A stretch of 64,000 nt of DNA from the NCBI GenBank assembly GCA_014843695.1, contig CM026403.1:7641728-7705727 (forward strand), written 5' to 3'. The stretch's first letter is position 1, and the number at the start of each line of letters is the position of its first letter. Positions 44,449 through 54,346 of this stretch are shown piece by piece. The position numbers and the translations under genes are program-made. Under the pieces are notes generated by a model that made no database searches, was not told where the DNA came from, and worked only from the letters and a program-made list of their open reading frames with translations. The DNA comes from Archivesica marissinica (taxonomy: Eukaryota > Mollusca > Bivalvia > Venerida > Vesicomyidae).

Positions 44449-44704
44449 GTGTTGGTTTATTACAGTGTCACCCCTATTTAAAGGGCCAGCCATTTCTGAC
44501 TTATGAGACACCTCATTTTATGAACAGCAGTACTTCCCGAATCCTATGCTTGTATGCCAGGCGCCAGGCGCAATCGGTAACCATTATTTAACTAGCTGTC
44601 GGTTCACCAACAGGCCATATCAGAACGAACCCCTGACGAGTTTCGAACCTTCGACCTCTGGCTCCGTAGGTGGACGCCTTAACCACTAGGCCACGGAGAC
44701 GGTG
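44449..44704 (-). mobile_element. SINE-E, uninterrupted copy
   Basis: On the minus strand the head 'ctccgtggcctagtggttaa' and B-box 'gaaggttcgaaactcg' are followed by a body ending 'gacactgtaataaaccaaca'. It gives the empty-site sequence for the MITE insertion at 34406. Confidence 0.88.
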
Positions 44705-44754
44705 ATTGATTTGCGAAAACTTGCAAATGCAAAATCTTTATATAATTATGTCTT

Positions 44755-44845
44755 TTTATAATCTATTAATTAAGTTATAATCAATTAATTAATTTATAAT
44801 CAATTAATTAATTCATAATCTATTAATTAATTTATAATCTATTTT
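44755..44845. repeat. About 20-bp AT repeat, 4-5 copies
   Basis: Unit 'ataatcaattaattaattta' with variants. Confidence 0.85.
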
Positions 44846-44867
44846 CAACAGGAGAAAAAATGTTTTC

Positions 44868-45636
44868 AACCCATAACTTGCCGAATAAAATTGGACGGAC
44901 TGTGCAAACAACATAGATCCAGATCAGCCGCGGCATAACGGCGTGTCTGACCAGGATCTATGTTGCTTGTTATTCAGACAAGTGTTTCAGCTCCACTATC
45001 CGAATAACAAACAGCATAGAGCCTGAACAAACAGCATATAGCCTGATCAAACAGCATAGAGCCTGATCAAACAGCATAGAGCCTGATCAGACAGCATATA
45101 GCCTGATCAGACAGCATAGAGCCTGATCAAACAGCATAGAGCCTGATCAGACAGCATAGAGCCTGATCAAACAGCATAGAGCCTGATCAGATAGCATAGA
45201 GCCTGATCAAACAGCATAGAGCCTGATCAAACAGCATAGAGCCTGATCAGATAGCATAGAGCCTGATCAAACAGCATAGAGCCTGATCAAACAGCATAGA
45301 GCCTGATCAAACAGCATAGAGCCTGATCAAACAGCATAGAGCCTGATCAAACAGCATAGAGCCTGATCAAACAGCATAGAGCCTGATCAGACAGCATATA
45401 GCCTGATCAAACAGCATAGAGCCTGATCAGACAGCATAGAGCCTGATCAAACAGCATAGAGCCTGATCAGACAGCATAGAGCCTGATCAGACAGCATAGA
45501 GCCTGAACAAACAGCATAGAGCCTGATCAGACAGCATAGAGCCTGATCAGACAGCATAGAGCACATTCTGTACCGGCTCATCTGGCTGTATGCTGTCTGC
45601 AAAAGCGATTTTAGTCGTGATTGGCATGTTACGGAT
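44868..45636 (+). mobile_element. MITE M2 with internal 20-bp expansion
   Basis: The left part 'aacccataacttgccgaata' and right part 'gtcgtgattggcatgttacg' match the 250-bp M2 copy at 45828-46081. The 770-bp length is due to a tandem block inside. Confidence 0.88.
45007..45560. repeat. 20-bp minisatellite, about 28 copies, inside M2
   Basis: The unit is 'aaacagcatagagcctgatc', with variants 'agacagcatag' and 'catatagcc'. The neighbouring M2 copy has this segment once ('aacagcatatagcctggtca' near 45969). Confidence 0.97.
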
Positions 45637-45827
45637 CAAATTTCCTTCAGTTAGCCTTTACTGTGCATCAAATTTGGAAGTAATTTGAGTGATTGATAAC
45701 AATTAATTTCAGTTACAGGTTGCAATAATCTAGTTTTAGGGAGAAAGATTGATTAGGTTTTTGATGTCAATTTTGCAATTTCGCTAAAATAATCTGCACT
45801 TAATTGGCAATATGCTGCAGTGTGCTA

Positions 45828-46081
45828 GCCCTTAACTTGCAGAATAAATTGGATGGGAATGTGCAAACAACATAGATCCAGATCAGCCGCAGCGTCCGCG
45901 GCATATTCTGATCAGGATCTATGTTGTTTGCTATTCAGACAAGTGTTTAGCTTGACTATGCGAATAACAAACAGCATATAGCCTGGTCAGACGGCATGTT
46001 CTGTGCAGGTTGTGTCGTCTGATCTGGCACTTTGCTGTTTGCAAAAGCGACTTTTGTTGTGATTGGCATGTAATGGGTTAA
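45828..46081 (+). mobile_element. MITE M2, normal length
   Basis: It runs from 'cccttaacttgcagaataaa' to 'ggcatgtaatggg' followed by TTAA at 46078-46081. The interior has the palindromic 'aacatagatccagatcagcc' paired with 'tgatcaggatctatgttg'. Confidence 0.85.
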
Positions 46082-46091
46082 ATACTTATCA

Positions 46092-46553
46092 AATATCTGA
46101 AATTAAATCAAACATACGATCCTAAAGTCTTTTACACGCACTCGTGTACTTGATCGGAACTGTGTCGGAATACTCGAGTATCAAAATTGCTACCGGTACT
46201 CGTTGACATTCTTAATTTTGATAAAATTGAAATGCGTAATTTAGACTTTTTGACTTTGATGTATTGAAAACATTAATGTACACAATTGACATAAATTTGC
46301 ATACTCTGGCGATTTTAACACATTGCGTCCTCAGATATTCAATCTTTGTTAAATCTATCATATAATGAAAGTAGTACCCCCATTCTGTATACTCTATATT
46401 CAAATCAGTATGAGCAATCATAACGGACAAAACTGACTATTTCCGCATTGCCAAACTTCAAAAAGTTAGAACCTCCCTAGAACTACAACCTCTCTACAAC
46501 AACCAATCTTGGGTGTATCCGGATGGTGTTTGCTCTGGAGAGGTTTGACTGTA
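46092..46553 (+). mobile_element. Interspersed element P, copy 2 (unexpanded)
   Basis: It aligns with 8513-9160 over its length and has the 45-bp segment once. It lies in the intron immediately downstream (in gene direction) of the exon at 46622-46831. Confidence 0.8.
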
Positions 46554-46621
46554 CATCATGTAACATGTAATGCCAATGCCAAAATATTTGTAGTTATTTC
46601 AGTGTTATGTTCAAGGTTTAC

Positions 46622-46831
46622 CTCAGGGCCAAGGAAATCAGAGTTGCTTAGTTGATCAGCAAGTTCCTGACATTTCTTCCGCAGGTCTTCTATTTCTCGG
46701 TCCTTTGCGAGCATCTGTCTTGCATGTTCTGCAAGATCTTTCGCTCGTTGGCGGGCAAACATTTTCTTCATCTGATCGGTTCCATGAACACCGCCAGCTT
46801 GCTGGCTCCCAGCTGACATCTCCCTCGCTTT
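46622..46831 (-). CDS. Exon of a coiled-coil protein (possibly RIM-binding protein), 210 nt
   Basis: On the minus strand the acceptor 'ttgctttacag' precedes 70 codons and the donor is 'gtaaac'. The peptide starts KAREMSAGSQQAGG, then has a strongly helical part, ARQRAKDLAEHARQMLAKDR followed by EIEDLRKKCQELADQLS, and ends DFLGPE. Leucines and charged residues are spaced as in a coiled coil. Both ends are phase 0. It is the second of three linked exons: upstream 57035-57166 is 10.2 kb away and downstream 33808-33915 is 12.7 kb away. The region is visibly richer in G and C than its flanks. Identity as a RIM-binding protein rests on memory of the family's N-terminal coiled coil and needs a database check. 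Confidence 0.82.
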
Positions 46832-46939
46832 CTGTAAAGCAAGATTGCAAAACATATTGTTTTTCTTAAGAGTTTATTAAGGAATGAATCGTGCGTTAAT
46901 AAGGGTATGACCTATATTGGGCGTGGTAAGTGTGTGGCG

Positions 46940-47240
46940 GCAGAAGGATAGACCATGCCCGAAGGATAGACCCTGCCCGAAGGATAGACTCTGCCCAATG
47001 GATAGACACAGCCCGACGGATAGACGCTGCCCATGCCCGATGGATAGACCCTGCCCGTGCCCAAAGGATAGACCCTGCCCGATGGATAAACACAGCCCGA
47101 AGGATAGACTCTGCCCGATGGTTAAACACAGCCCGAAGGATAGACCCTGCCCGATGGATAGACCCTGCCCGTGCCCAAAGGATAGACCCTGCCCGATGGA
47201 TAAACACAGCCTGAAGGATAGACTCTGTCTGAAGGATAGA
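46940..47240. repeat. 15-bp minisatellite with 6-bp steps, about 19 copies
   Basis: The unit is 'ggatagaccctgcccgaa' or '..gat', with variants 'cacagccc' and 'gtgcccaaa'. All three plus frames are open for about 95-135 codons, an array artefact. It starts about 110 bp upstream of the exon at 46622-46831. Confidence 0.94.
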
Positions 47241-47602
47241 ACATGTACATTGCACCTCAGCTTTATAATACTCAAATCTGAAAGACTTAAAATAATATTA
47301 TTAACCATTCTACACAGCATGTATTAACCGGCATAGAATCTTCTATACAAAAAAAGATATTATCAGCTTGGTTCTAGAATTTCTGCCTAAGGGAAATAAC
47401 TTCTGTGATAAGCAAGATAACTTGCAAGGGCAGAGTTAGTTTTCTTTGTTGCTGCACCGGTACATTGTAAGCAATATATACAAATAAACATTAAACAATA
47501 TTGATAAACTTCTAAAATACCCTCAGAATAATACTGTTAATATTAAATTCAATCTATTTATATAGTACAAATATTCCATAATTCATAATTACATTATCTT
47601 AC
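47241..47602. other. AT-rich intronic sequence
   Basis: No recognised feature. Confidence 0.45.
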
Positions 47603-48068
47603 ACTTAGTGTTTGAAATTATTTTTGGTCCAATGAGATGGCAGCATTTTTCAAACTTTGAACGAATTTATTTTAGTAAATCAGCTTTAAAACACTAAGCA
47701 GGTTAAAGTTTATTAGTACGTATTTACAACATTAAGTGATTTACCGACGTTATTGCGCATGTGTGCCTTGGAGGCGGAGCTACAGGGGTATTGGTTTTTT
47801 GTTTACCTTCATCCGATACACAAGAGAACAGCTGTTAGTTTAGACGCTTGTCTAATATTATGTATTGAAAACAACAAGGGCATTTTTTCGAAAAATGTAC
47901 ATAGGATTAAAGAGAAAGTAGCCGTGAAAAAATATTTATTAACTTACCGTTTCTCTCCAGAAAAAAGAACAGGCGCGATTTTGATGTTTCGGGGTGTCAA
48001 TCACCGCCGCGGGACGAAAGAGGGCGGAGACATGTAGAGAGTGTACAAAAATAATTTCAAACACTAAG
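47603..48068 (+). mobile_element. Element with 22-bp terminal inverted repeats, composite
   Basis: The left end 'cttagtgtttgaaattattt' is repeated inverted at the right end 'aaataatttcaaacactaag'. Inside, 47689-47736 repeats at 48059-48105 ('aggttaaagtttattagtac'). A 94-codon open frame at 47753-48037 has no motif that I know. The end sequence is hAT-like, but no clear 8-bp target duplication is seen. Confidence 0.5.
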
Positions 48069-48071
48069 CAG

Positions 48072-48173
48072 GTTAAAGTTTATTAGTACGTATTTACAAA
48101 ATTAAATTGGTCGCACGGCATGCACCGTGCCTGACCAATTAAATTTTGTAAATACGTACTAATAAACTTTAAC
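48072..48173. repeat. 102-bp near-perfect palindrome
   Basis: The arm 'gttaaagtttattagtacgt' continues for about 41 bp and pairs with its reverse complement at the other end with one mismatch. The centre holds 'cacggcatgcaccgtg', itself palindromic. The arm is also the direct-repeat sequence found at 47697-47736. Confidence 0.9.
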
Positions 48174-48195
48174 ATATACATATTTTCTACAGCAC

Positions 48196-48394
48196 TTAAC
48201 CCTTTCAACACCACAGACCTCTAAATAAGCTTACAAAAAGTGTAGATCCAGATGAGCCGGCTCGTGACGTATTTTTAGACATAATTACCCATTTTGATAA
48301 ATGAACTTGTCCAAATGTGATTTTCTGATTCATTTATTGGTTTATGAATATCATGGACCAGTCCATGTGAGTTACTTGGTGTTGAATGGGTTAA
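48196..48394 (-). mobile_element. MITE M1 with internal deletion, flanked by TTAA
   Basis: TTAA lies at 48196-48199 and 48391-48394. The 191-bp copy is missing about 45 bp from the middle: the palindrome stops at 'ccggctcgtgacg' and jumps to 'tatttttagacataattacc'. Confidence 0.9.
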
Positions 48395-48619
48395 TTAAAA
48401 TGCACAATTTATTTCAACATTCATATACTGTCCCTATATTCCATAAATTGATGCCTTCCACTAGATTATTATATCATATAACTAGATATATTATAGATTA
48501 TAACATTAATGAAGTGTCATCTGCTACAATTATTCATAGTCTTTTTTTACCCAGCATGCAAAGAGTTAATTGATGCAACACATGTTACAATGTTCAAGCA
48601 GAATAATCTACTAGTTAAC

Positions 48620-48651
48620 CTAACCCATCCAACATCAAGTAACTGACATGG
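48620..48651 (+). mobile_element. MITE M1, left fragment split by the LINE
   Basis: 'taacccatccaacatcaagt' then 'aactgacatgg' is the M1 left end. The rest of this copy resumes at 54023 after the LINE. Confidence 0.85.
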
Positions 48652-48858
48652 GAAAAAGATTGAATCAAGCAGACCAATGTAAACATCCTCTTTGAACTTG
48701 CGACTGAAACAATATGATTTCAATGGAAATTGACTTTCATTCAACATGATATATATATAAAAAGGTAGATGCTGCGACAGTTAAACAGTAATATCATACA
48801 TATTCCATAATTAAATTAGTTTCTTATGAAAAATATATAAGTTTGCGAGCACACGATA

Positions 48859-50656
48859 TTGATCAGTGTACGAGAGATGCTCATTGACATAATAACACTG
48901 GTGGGGATGATTAAAATCCCGTATACGTTGGTATGGAACAACATTCAGCGTTTTACGCCGGGCCTACTTGATTGGAAATTTGAACATTGTTTGTTCTTAG
49001 TGAACTATATTCTATTTCTTTGCACCGACAGTGTGGCAACATTCTCCAGCATTATGGAGTACAGTGCTTGCGATGGAGATTCTAGAACACAGACAGACTA
49101 TAATCTGATGGATTACGAGGCGCAACATAATCTGAGGTATAGTGCGTCTGATGAATCCACATTTGAATTGGATTCGAAGTGTACTGACCAATTTGAAGGC
49201 ATTTTGTATAAAACTGTAAAATGTGATTCAGTGACTATTGTTGTGTTCTGCAAAAGAGACATATTTAACATATTTGTGAATAAAATAAGATCTGACTTTG
49301 CTCTCGGGAATGATGAAAATCTGAAGTGTACTACACACATTAATAGTATGAAAACTAACATTTCAGTTGACATACATGCGTCAACTGTAACAGCTACTGG
49401 AGTTGGACACATGCTCTGGAGATCTCATAGTTTAGTTAATAGTGCTAAAAAAGTTCTGTTCCAGTACTTAAACCAGGAAAAGCATGATAGCATTAACAGC
49501 TGTTACAAACAGGCATCACCAGTCCAGCCGAAACGATCTACTGATACAAAGCCACGCGTAGTCGGAAAAGGACATGTAAATCAATCTCAAGTAAATGCTG
49601 AAAATATCACAAAAATCAACAAGAATTTGCTGGAAATGCAGAATAATGTTTTGTCTTTGCAAAAAGAACTATTAAAAGGAAGAGAATGTTATGGAGTGTT
49701 GCAAAATGCTAGTCTTGATAGTCCTGTCCAAAATAGTGAGCACACTAAGCATGCTTCTCAATCCTTACCAGCACAGAAACAGAGTGAAATATGCAAAGAC
49801 ACTCCGATTTACAAGATTGAGTCAATTCAAGGGAACAGGCAAAATGTTCACATTAAGCATATAAAAAATCAAACTCCTCTGACACACAATAGGGAAGAAA
49901 TCAGACCAAGAAATAGTACTCGTAATGCTATGAGATCAAAAACACTTATTATTGGATCTTCTATACTTCATGGTATTAACCCACAAGGACTTACACAAGG
50001 AACGCATAAACATTCAATAAGTGGCGCTGGCATTGATGACATAGCAGATGATATTTTACTGTATGATTTGTCTAGTTTTAGCACGGTTATCATCTACATA
50101 GGGGGGGGGGGGTAATGATGTAGCCAGGGGTATGTCTGGTCAAATGTTCAAGGAGAAATATATGACCCTGTAAAAAAGTTTAAAAATCAGCAATCCAAAA
50201 ATGGCCATTGTAGTATGTACTCTTTGTCCTCGCGGAGATGTAGATGTGTTTCAGTTCAATGACTGCATTGAAGAACTTGCTGCAGAAGCTTGTATAAATT
50301 GCATAGACATGTGTCAAGCTTTCCGTGATAAGGATGGCAATCCCATCAATTATTTCTTTAACTTTAAGGATAACATCCACCTATCCCTATCTGGTATAAA
50401 AAGACTATTAGGTACAATAAATAACTTCACCCAGGTTTGTGGTGACTTTAATAGATGTGTATTTGTACCACGAAGAACATCGCTTGAAAATGGAAACAAC
50501 AACTATGGCACCAGTGAAACAGACATATGGAAATCGACGTGGGCTAATCTAAGTCAACATGGGGATACTCATAGACATCTTCAGTGGAAATTCTCGGGAA
50601 GGTGTTTTAACTGTGACCGTCTTGGCCACAAGGCCATACATTGCTATAAGCAATAG
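48859..50656 (+). pseudogene. LINE ORF1: SGNH-hydrolase-like domain and CCHC zinc knuckle
   Basis: The first frame starts at 48859 (a second Met at 49054, MEYSACDG, is also plausible). About residues 247-275 (ITKINKNLLEMQNNVLSLQK) look like a coiled coil. From about residue 361, KTLIIGSSILHG resembles SGNH block I, though with Ser where GDS usually has Asp. Block III (YIGG then ND) is split by a run of 12 G that shifts the frame by one. The next frame has an in-frame TAA at 50171, continues with AIVVCTLCPRGD and the block V type D-x-x-H (DNIHLS), and ends with the zinc knuckle CFNCDRLGHKAIHC (C-x2-C-x4-H-x4-C). An esterase-like domain in ORF1 is known from CR1-related LINEs. The product would be an RNA-binding particle protein. 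Confidence 0.85.
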
Positions 50657-53600
50657 AAATCAGGCCATGTTGCCAATGCTGACGTGTCTGGCATTGACTT
50701 TGATGTCACTACATCCAATAGATGTAATCTTTTGCAAACAATATGTTCACAATGTGAATTATCAAACTGTATTTGTAATGCTTTAGAAATTAGTTTAGCT
50801 AATCATCCTGACTCGACCAACAGCTTTAATGGTATTGTAATTGATACCACAGACATCGGTCTGCATAAAAATGGCATGAATATCGGTCATTTAAATGTTC
50901 AAGGTCTTAATAATTTAGACAAATTTGAAGAGGTAAAGCTACTTATGATCTCTGATAAAAATAAAATTGATATTATGGGGCTGAGTGAAACAAAATTTAA
51001 AGATGATGTAAATACAAATGCTTATTTAATAACAGGATTTTTACCTCCATTTCGTAGAGACCAAAATGACAGAAATGGTGGTGGCGGAATTTTAGTTTAT
51101 GTTAAAGATGGGTTAAATGTGAAACGCCGTTATGATTTAGAAACGCATGATATTGAGGTTGTTGTTCTTGAAATATATTGTAAATATTGTAAACCATTTT
51201 TTGTTTGCAATGTGTATAGGCATCCTCACTCTAAAATAGAGTGGAAAGACAGATTGAATTGTTTATCGAAAATATGTTCTATGAAGATAAAGAAATAATT
51301 TTATTAGGTGATTTCAATAGAAACCTCACTGATTGTTATACAAATGATGAATGGGCAAATTTTTATATCCCACTAGGTCTTACACAGTTAGTAACGGAAC
51401 CTACTAGGGTAACTAGATCATCTGCATCTTTGATTGATCACATATATACTAACATGGAAGAAAACATTGCCAATATGTATGTACCAAAGCTTTCTATCAG
51501 TGATCATTACCCAGTATTCTGTAATCGTAAAGTCAACTTTTCAAATAATAAAAGTATGCATGAAACAGTATCATATAGATCATTTAAAAACTTCAATGAG
51601 GAGTCCTTTTGCGAAGATTTACATATTGCAGACTGGACCTTTGTTTATATATATGATGATCCAAATGAAATATTAAATATGTGGTGTAAACTATTTTTAG
51701 AAATTGTACATAAGCATATTCCAATAAAAACTCAGCGAGTGAAACGGAAATATCAACCAGACTGGATAACAACAGAAATCTTAGATACTATGAAAGAACA
51801 CGATAAAATGAAGCAAGATAAATCAGAGCAAGGTGTTAATCAATATAAACTACTTAGAAACAAAGTGTCGGCAATGATTAATACAGCAAGGAAAGAGTCA
51901 TGTGAAAGAAAAATAGAGTCTGGTAAAGATAACCCACGTACTGTCTGGAAGATTTTTAAAGAGTTTGGTTCAGGAAAATCAACACAATCTGGAAACAATA
52001 TTAACTCAATATACCATCAAGGATCTGATTACTTTCAAAATGTTGAAATGGCAAATATATTTAATGAATTCTTTGTCAATGTTGCATCTAATATCAAAGA
52101 TCCAGTCCCTGATCACTTAAACTTTGACTATATAAAAGATTTTATTAATGAACATGTACCTGTTGATGTAGTGTTTGAAATACCAGAAGTTACACAGAGT
52201 AATATCAGAAAACAATTACTGGAACTTAATGTTTCTAAAGCTACTGGAATCGATAATATTGGACCAAAGCTGTTAAAACTTTCAGCTGATATCATTGTAC
52301 AACATTTAACTGTTATAATAAATAAGAGTTTGAAAACATCAACTTTCCCTGAAGCTTGGACATTTGCAAAAGTCAAACCATTATTCAAAAGTGGAAAAAC
52401 CAATGACGTCAATAACTATAGACCTATTTCAATTTTACCATCTTTGTCGAAACTTTTTGAAAGACACGTGCATAAATCGCTGCAGACTTTTTTTGGATCA
52501 CTTCAATTTACTTCACAAAACACAAAGTGGTTTCAGAACTGGCCACTCAACTGAATCAGCTTTACTTTATATGATAGATAAATGGATTCGAGCAATGAAT
52601 GAGGGAAACTTGATTGGAATTGTAATGGTCGATTTTAGAAAAGCTTTTGATCTTGTCGATCATACTGTTTTGTTAAAGAAATTATCATTATACAAATGTA
52701 GCAACAATACTTTGAAGCTTTTTCAATCATATCTTTGTGATAGAAAGCAAACTGTTTCTATAAATGACGTTTTATCTGAAAATAGAACTGTTAATTGTGG
52801 AGTCCCGCAGGGTTCAATATTAGGACCTCTTTTATTCTTACTTTTTATCAATGACTTACCACTAATGTTTTCAAATAAAATCACCGGTAGCGATTTATAT
52901 GCAGATGATACTACATTATATGATATCCATAATAAGAAAGAAGTGTTAGAAACAAGATTACAACAAGTTTTGGAAGACTTGAAATACTGGTGTTTCCAAA
53001 ATGGAATGAAGATTAATACAGACAAAACGAAAGTTCTATTTATGATGACAGCCCAGCGAAAATGTGCTTTCCCTAACCCTACACTCTCTCTTAAATATGA
53101 AAATATATTATTGAAAACCAGCAAATCAGAGAAGTTGCTTGGAGTACACATTCAGGATTCATTAAAATGGGACTCACATATCAAATATATTGTGAAAAAG
53201 AGTTCAACTAACATTTGGCTATTAGGTAAAATACGGTATATTGTGAATCTGAACTACAGAATACTTTATTACAAGGCATATATCCAACCACATTTTGATT
53301 ATTGTTGTATCATATGGGGAAACACCACACAACAAAATATCAACACATTATTAAGATTGCAAAGACGAGCTTGTAAATTCATTCTGGGCCAAGATTATAT
53401 TTCTTTGCGTGAATCAATGTCTGAAATTAATATAATGACTTTTGACCAACGGATTATTTTTCAAAAAGCAGTAACAATGCACAAAATTATGAACAATCTT
53501 GTACCGAATTATTTGAATGAACATTTTCAATTAAGACATTGCAATTCAGTTACTTCAGATATGACATTGAGAAATGTTTCAAATATGGATCTCTATATTC

Positions 53601-53749
53601 CAAGACCTAGATGTGAAATGTATAAGAAATCATTAGAATACTCTGGTCCAAAGATATGGAACTGTCTACCATTTGAAATTAAGACATCCAGATCTTTAAA
53701 TATATTCAAGACAAAATGTAAAGTATGGATACAACGTTTTAATTGGTAG
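50657..53749 (+). pseudogene. LINE ORF2: APE endonuclease and reverse transcriptase
   Basis: It continues in the same frame as ORF1 after the TAG at 50654, so the two may have been one frame or separated by a stop. Endonuclease motifs in order: NIGHLNVQGL, MGLSETKF, GGGGILVYVK, then (after a one-base shift near 51250) ILLGDFNRNL, LIDHIYTN and ISDHYPVF. Reverse transcriptase follows: NNYRPISILPSLSKLFE, a one-base shift at a run of 7 T near 52488-52494, SGFRTGHSTESALL, catalytic motif A VDFRKAFDLVDH, motif B GVPQGSILGPLLF, motif C YADDTTLY, and the thumb-side LLGVHIQDSLKWDSHI. The C-terminal region with YYKAYIQPHFDYCCIIWG and LLRLQRRACKFIL is typical of CR1/L2/Jockey-group enzymes. The stop is at 53749. 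Confidence 0.93.
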
Positions 53750-54022
53750 ACACTAGACAGTTATATATATATAATGATTGTAAATCAATATGCTTATGTC
53801 GTTTTGTATTTATATCAAAGTACCTGATTTACTTAGGCTGTTGTTTAAGTTACATTGTACAACATTATGCATGTATAGTGTACGGCGTAACTATGTTATA
53901 ATTATTGTGTATGTACATTTATTCTATAGTGTTAACAAATTGAAGAGGGCCCTAAGGAGGATTAGTTCAAAACTAATTAGGTCACCCTCTATAAATAAAG
54001 AAATCTATCTATCTATCTATCT

Positions 54023-54191
54023 ATGGACTGGTCCATGCTATTTTTAGACCAATAAATTAATATGAAAATTACATTTGGACCAGTTCATGTATCAAAATAG
54101 GGAATTTTGTCTAAAAATGGTAATGTTACTGGCAAAAAGTGCAGATCCAGATGTATGCCTATTTAGAGGTAAGTAGTGTTGAAAGGATTAA
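54023..54191 (+). mobile_element. MITE M1, right fragment split by the LINE, internally deleted
   Basis: It resumes with 'ggactggtccatgctatttt' and ends 'gtagtgttgaaagga' plus TTAA at 54188-54191. The central palindrome is missing ('cagatccagatgtatgcc'). Confidence 0.88.
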
Positions 54192-54346
54192 ATATATATA
54201 CAGTCCACCTGTTGGTAATGACCACACCCAGTATTGCCCTATTTTTGCTAGGGATGGCAATGAGTTGGAATTTTGATACTCGAGTAATCTTACACATTTT
54301 TGCACATATGTACATTGCATTAATGGGACTGTATATGTTTGCTTTA

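Larger units (their letters stand above)
48652..54022 (+). mobile_element. CR1/L2-type LINE, about 5.4 kb, inactive
   Basis: It has a 5' leader of about 200 bp, two coding regions (ORF1 48859-50656, ORF2 50657-53749), a 3' UTR with a small hairpin ('attagttcaaaactaatt') and a microsatellite tail (atct)n typical of CR1/L2-like elements. Both borders lie inside one MITE M1 copy: 'gacATGG' on the left and 'ATGGactgg' on the right, so the target duplication is only about 4 bp. Five breaks interrupt the frames: a G-run shift near 50101-50112, stops at 50171 and 50654, a shift near 51250, and a T-run shift near 52488-52494. The copy is therefore dead. Confidence 0.93.

Noticed and set aside
46656..46850. 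Second minus frame over the 46.7-kb exon (64 codons)
   Set aside because: It is a shadow of the supported phase-0 frame and lacks coiled-coil character.
47753..48037. 94-codon frame inside the inverted-repeat element
   Set aside because: No recognised motif and no homologous second copy in the window; kept as a note in the element entry, not as a gene.
49113..52412. Minus-strand frames of 94-142 codons within the LINE
   Set aside because: Antisense shadows of the reverse transcriptase and ORF1 coding sequence.
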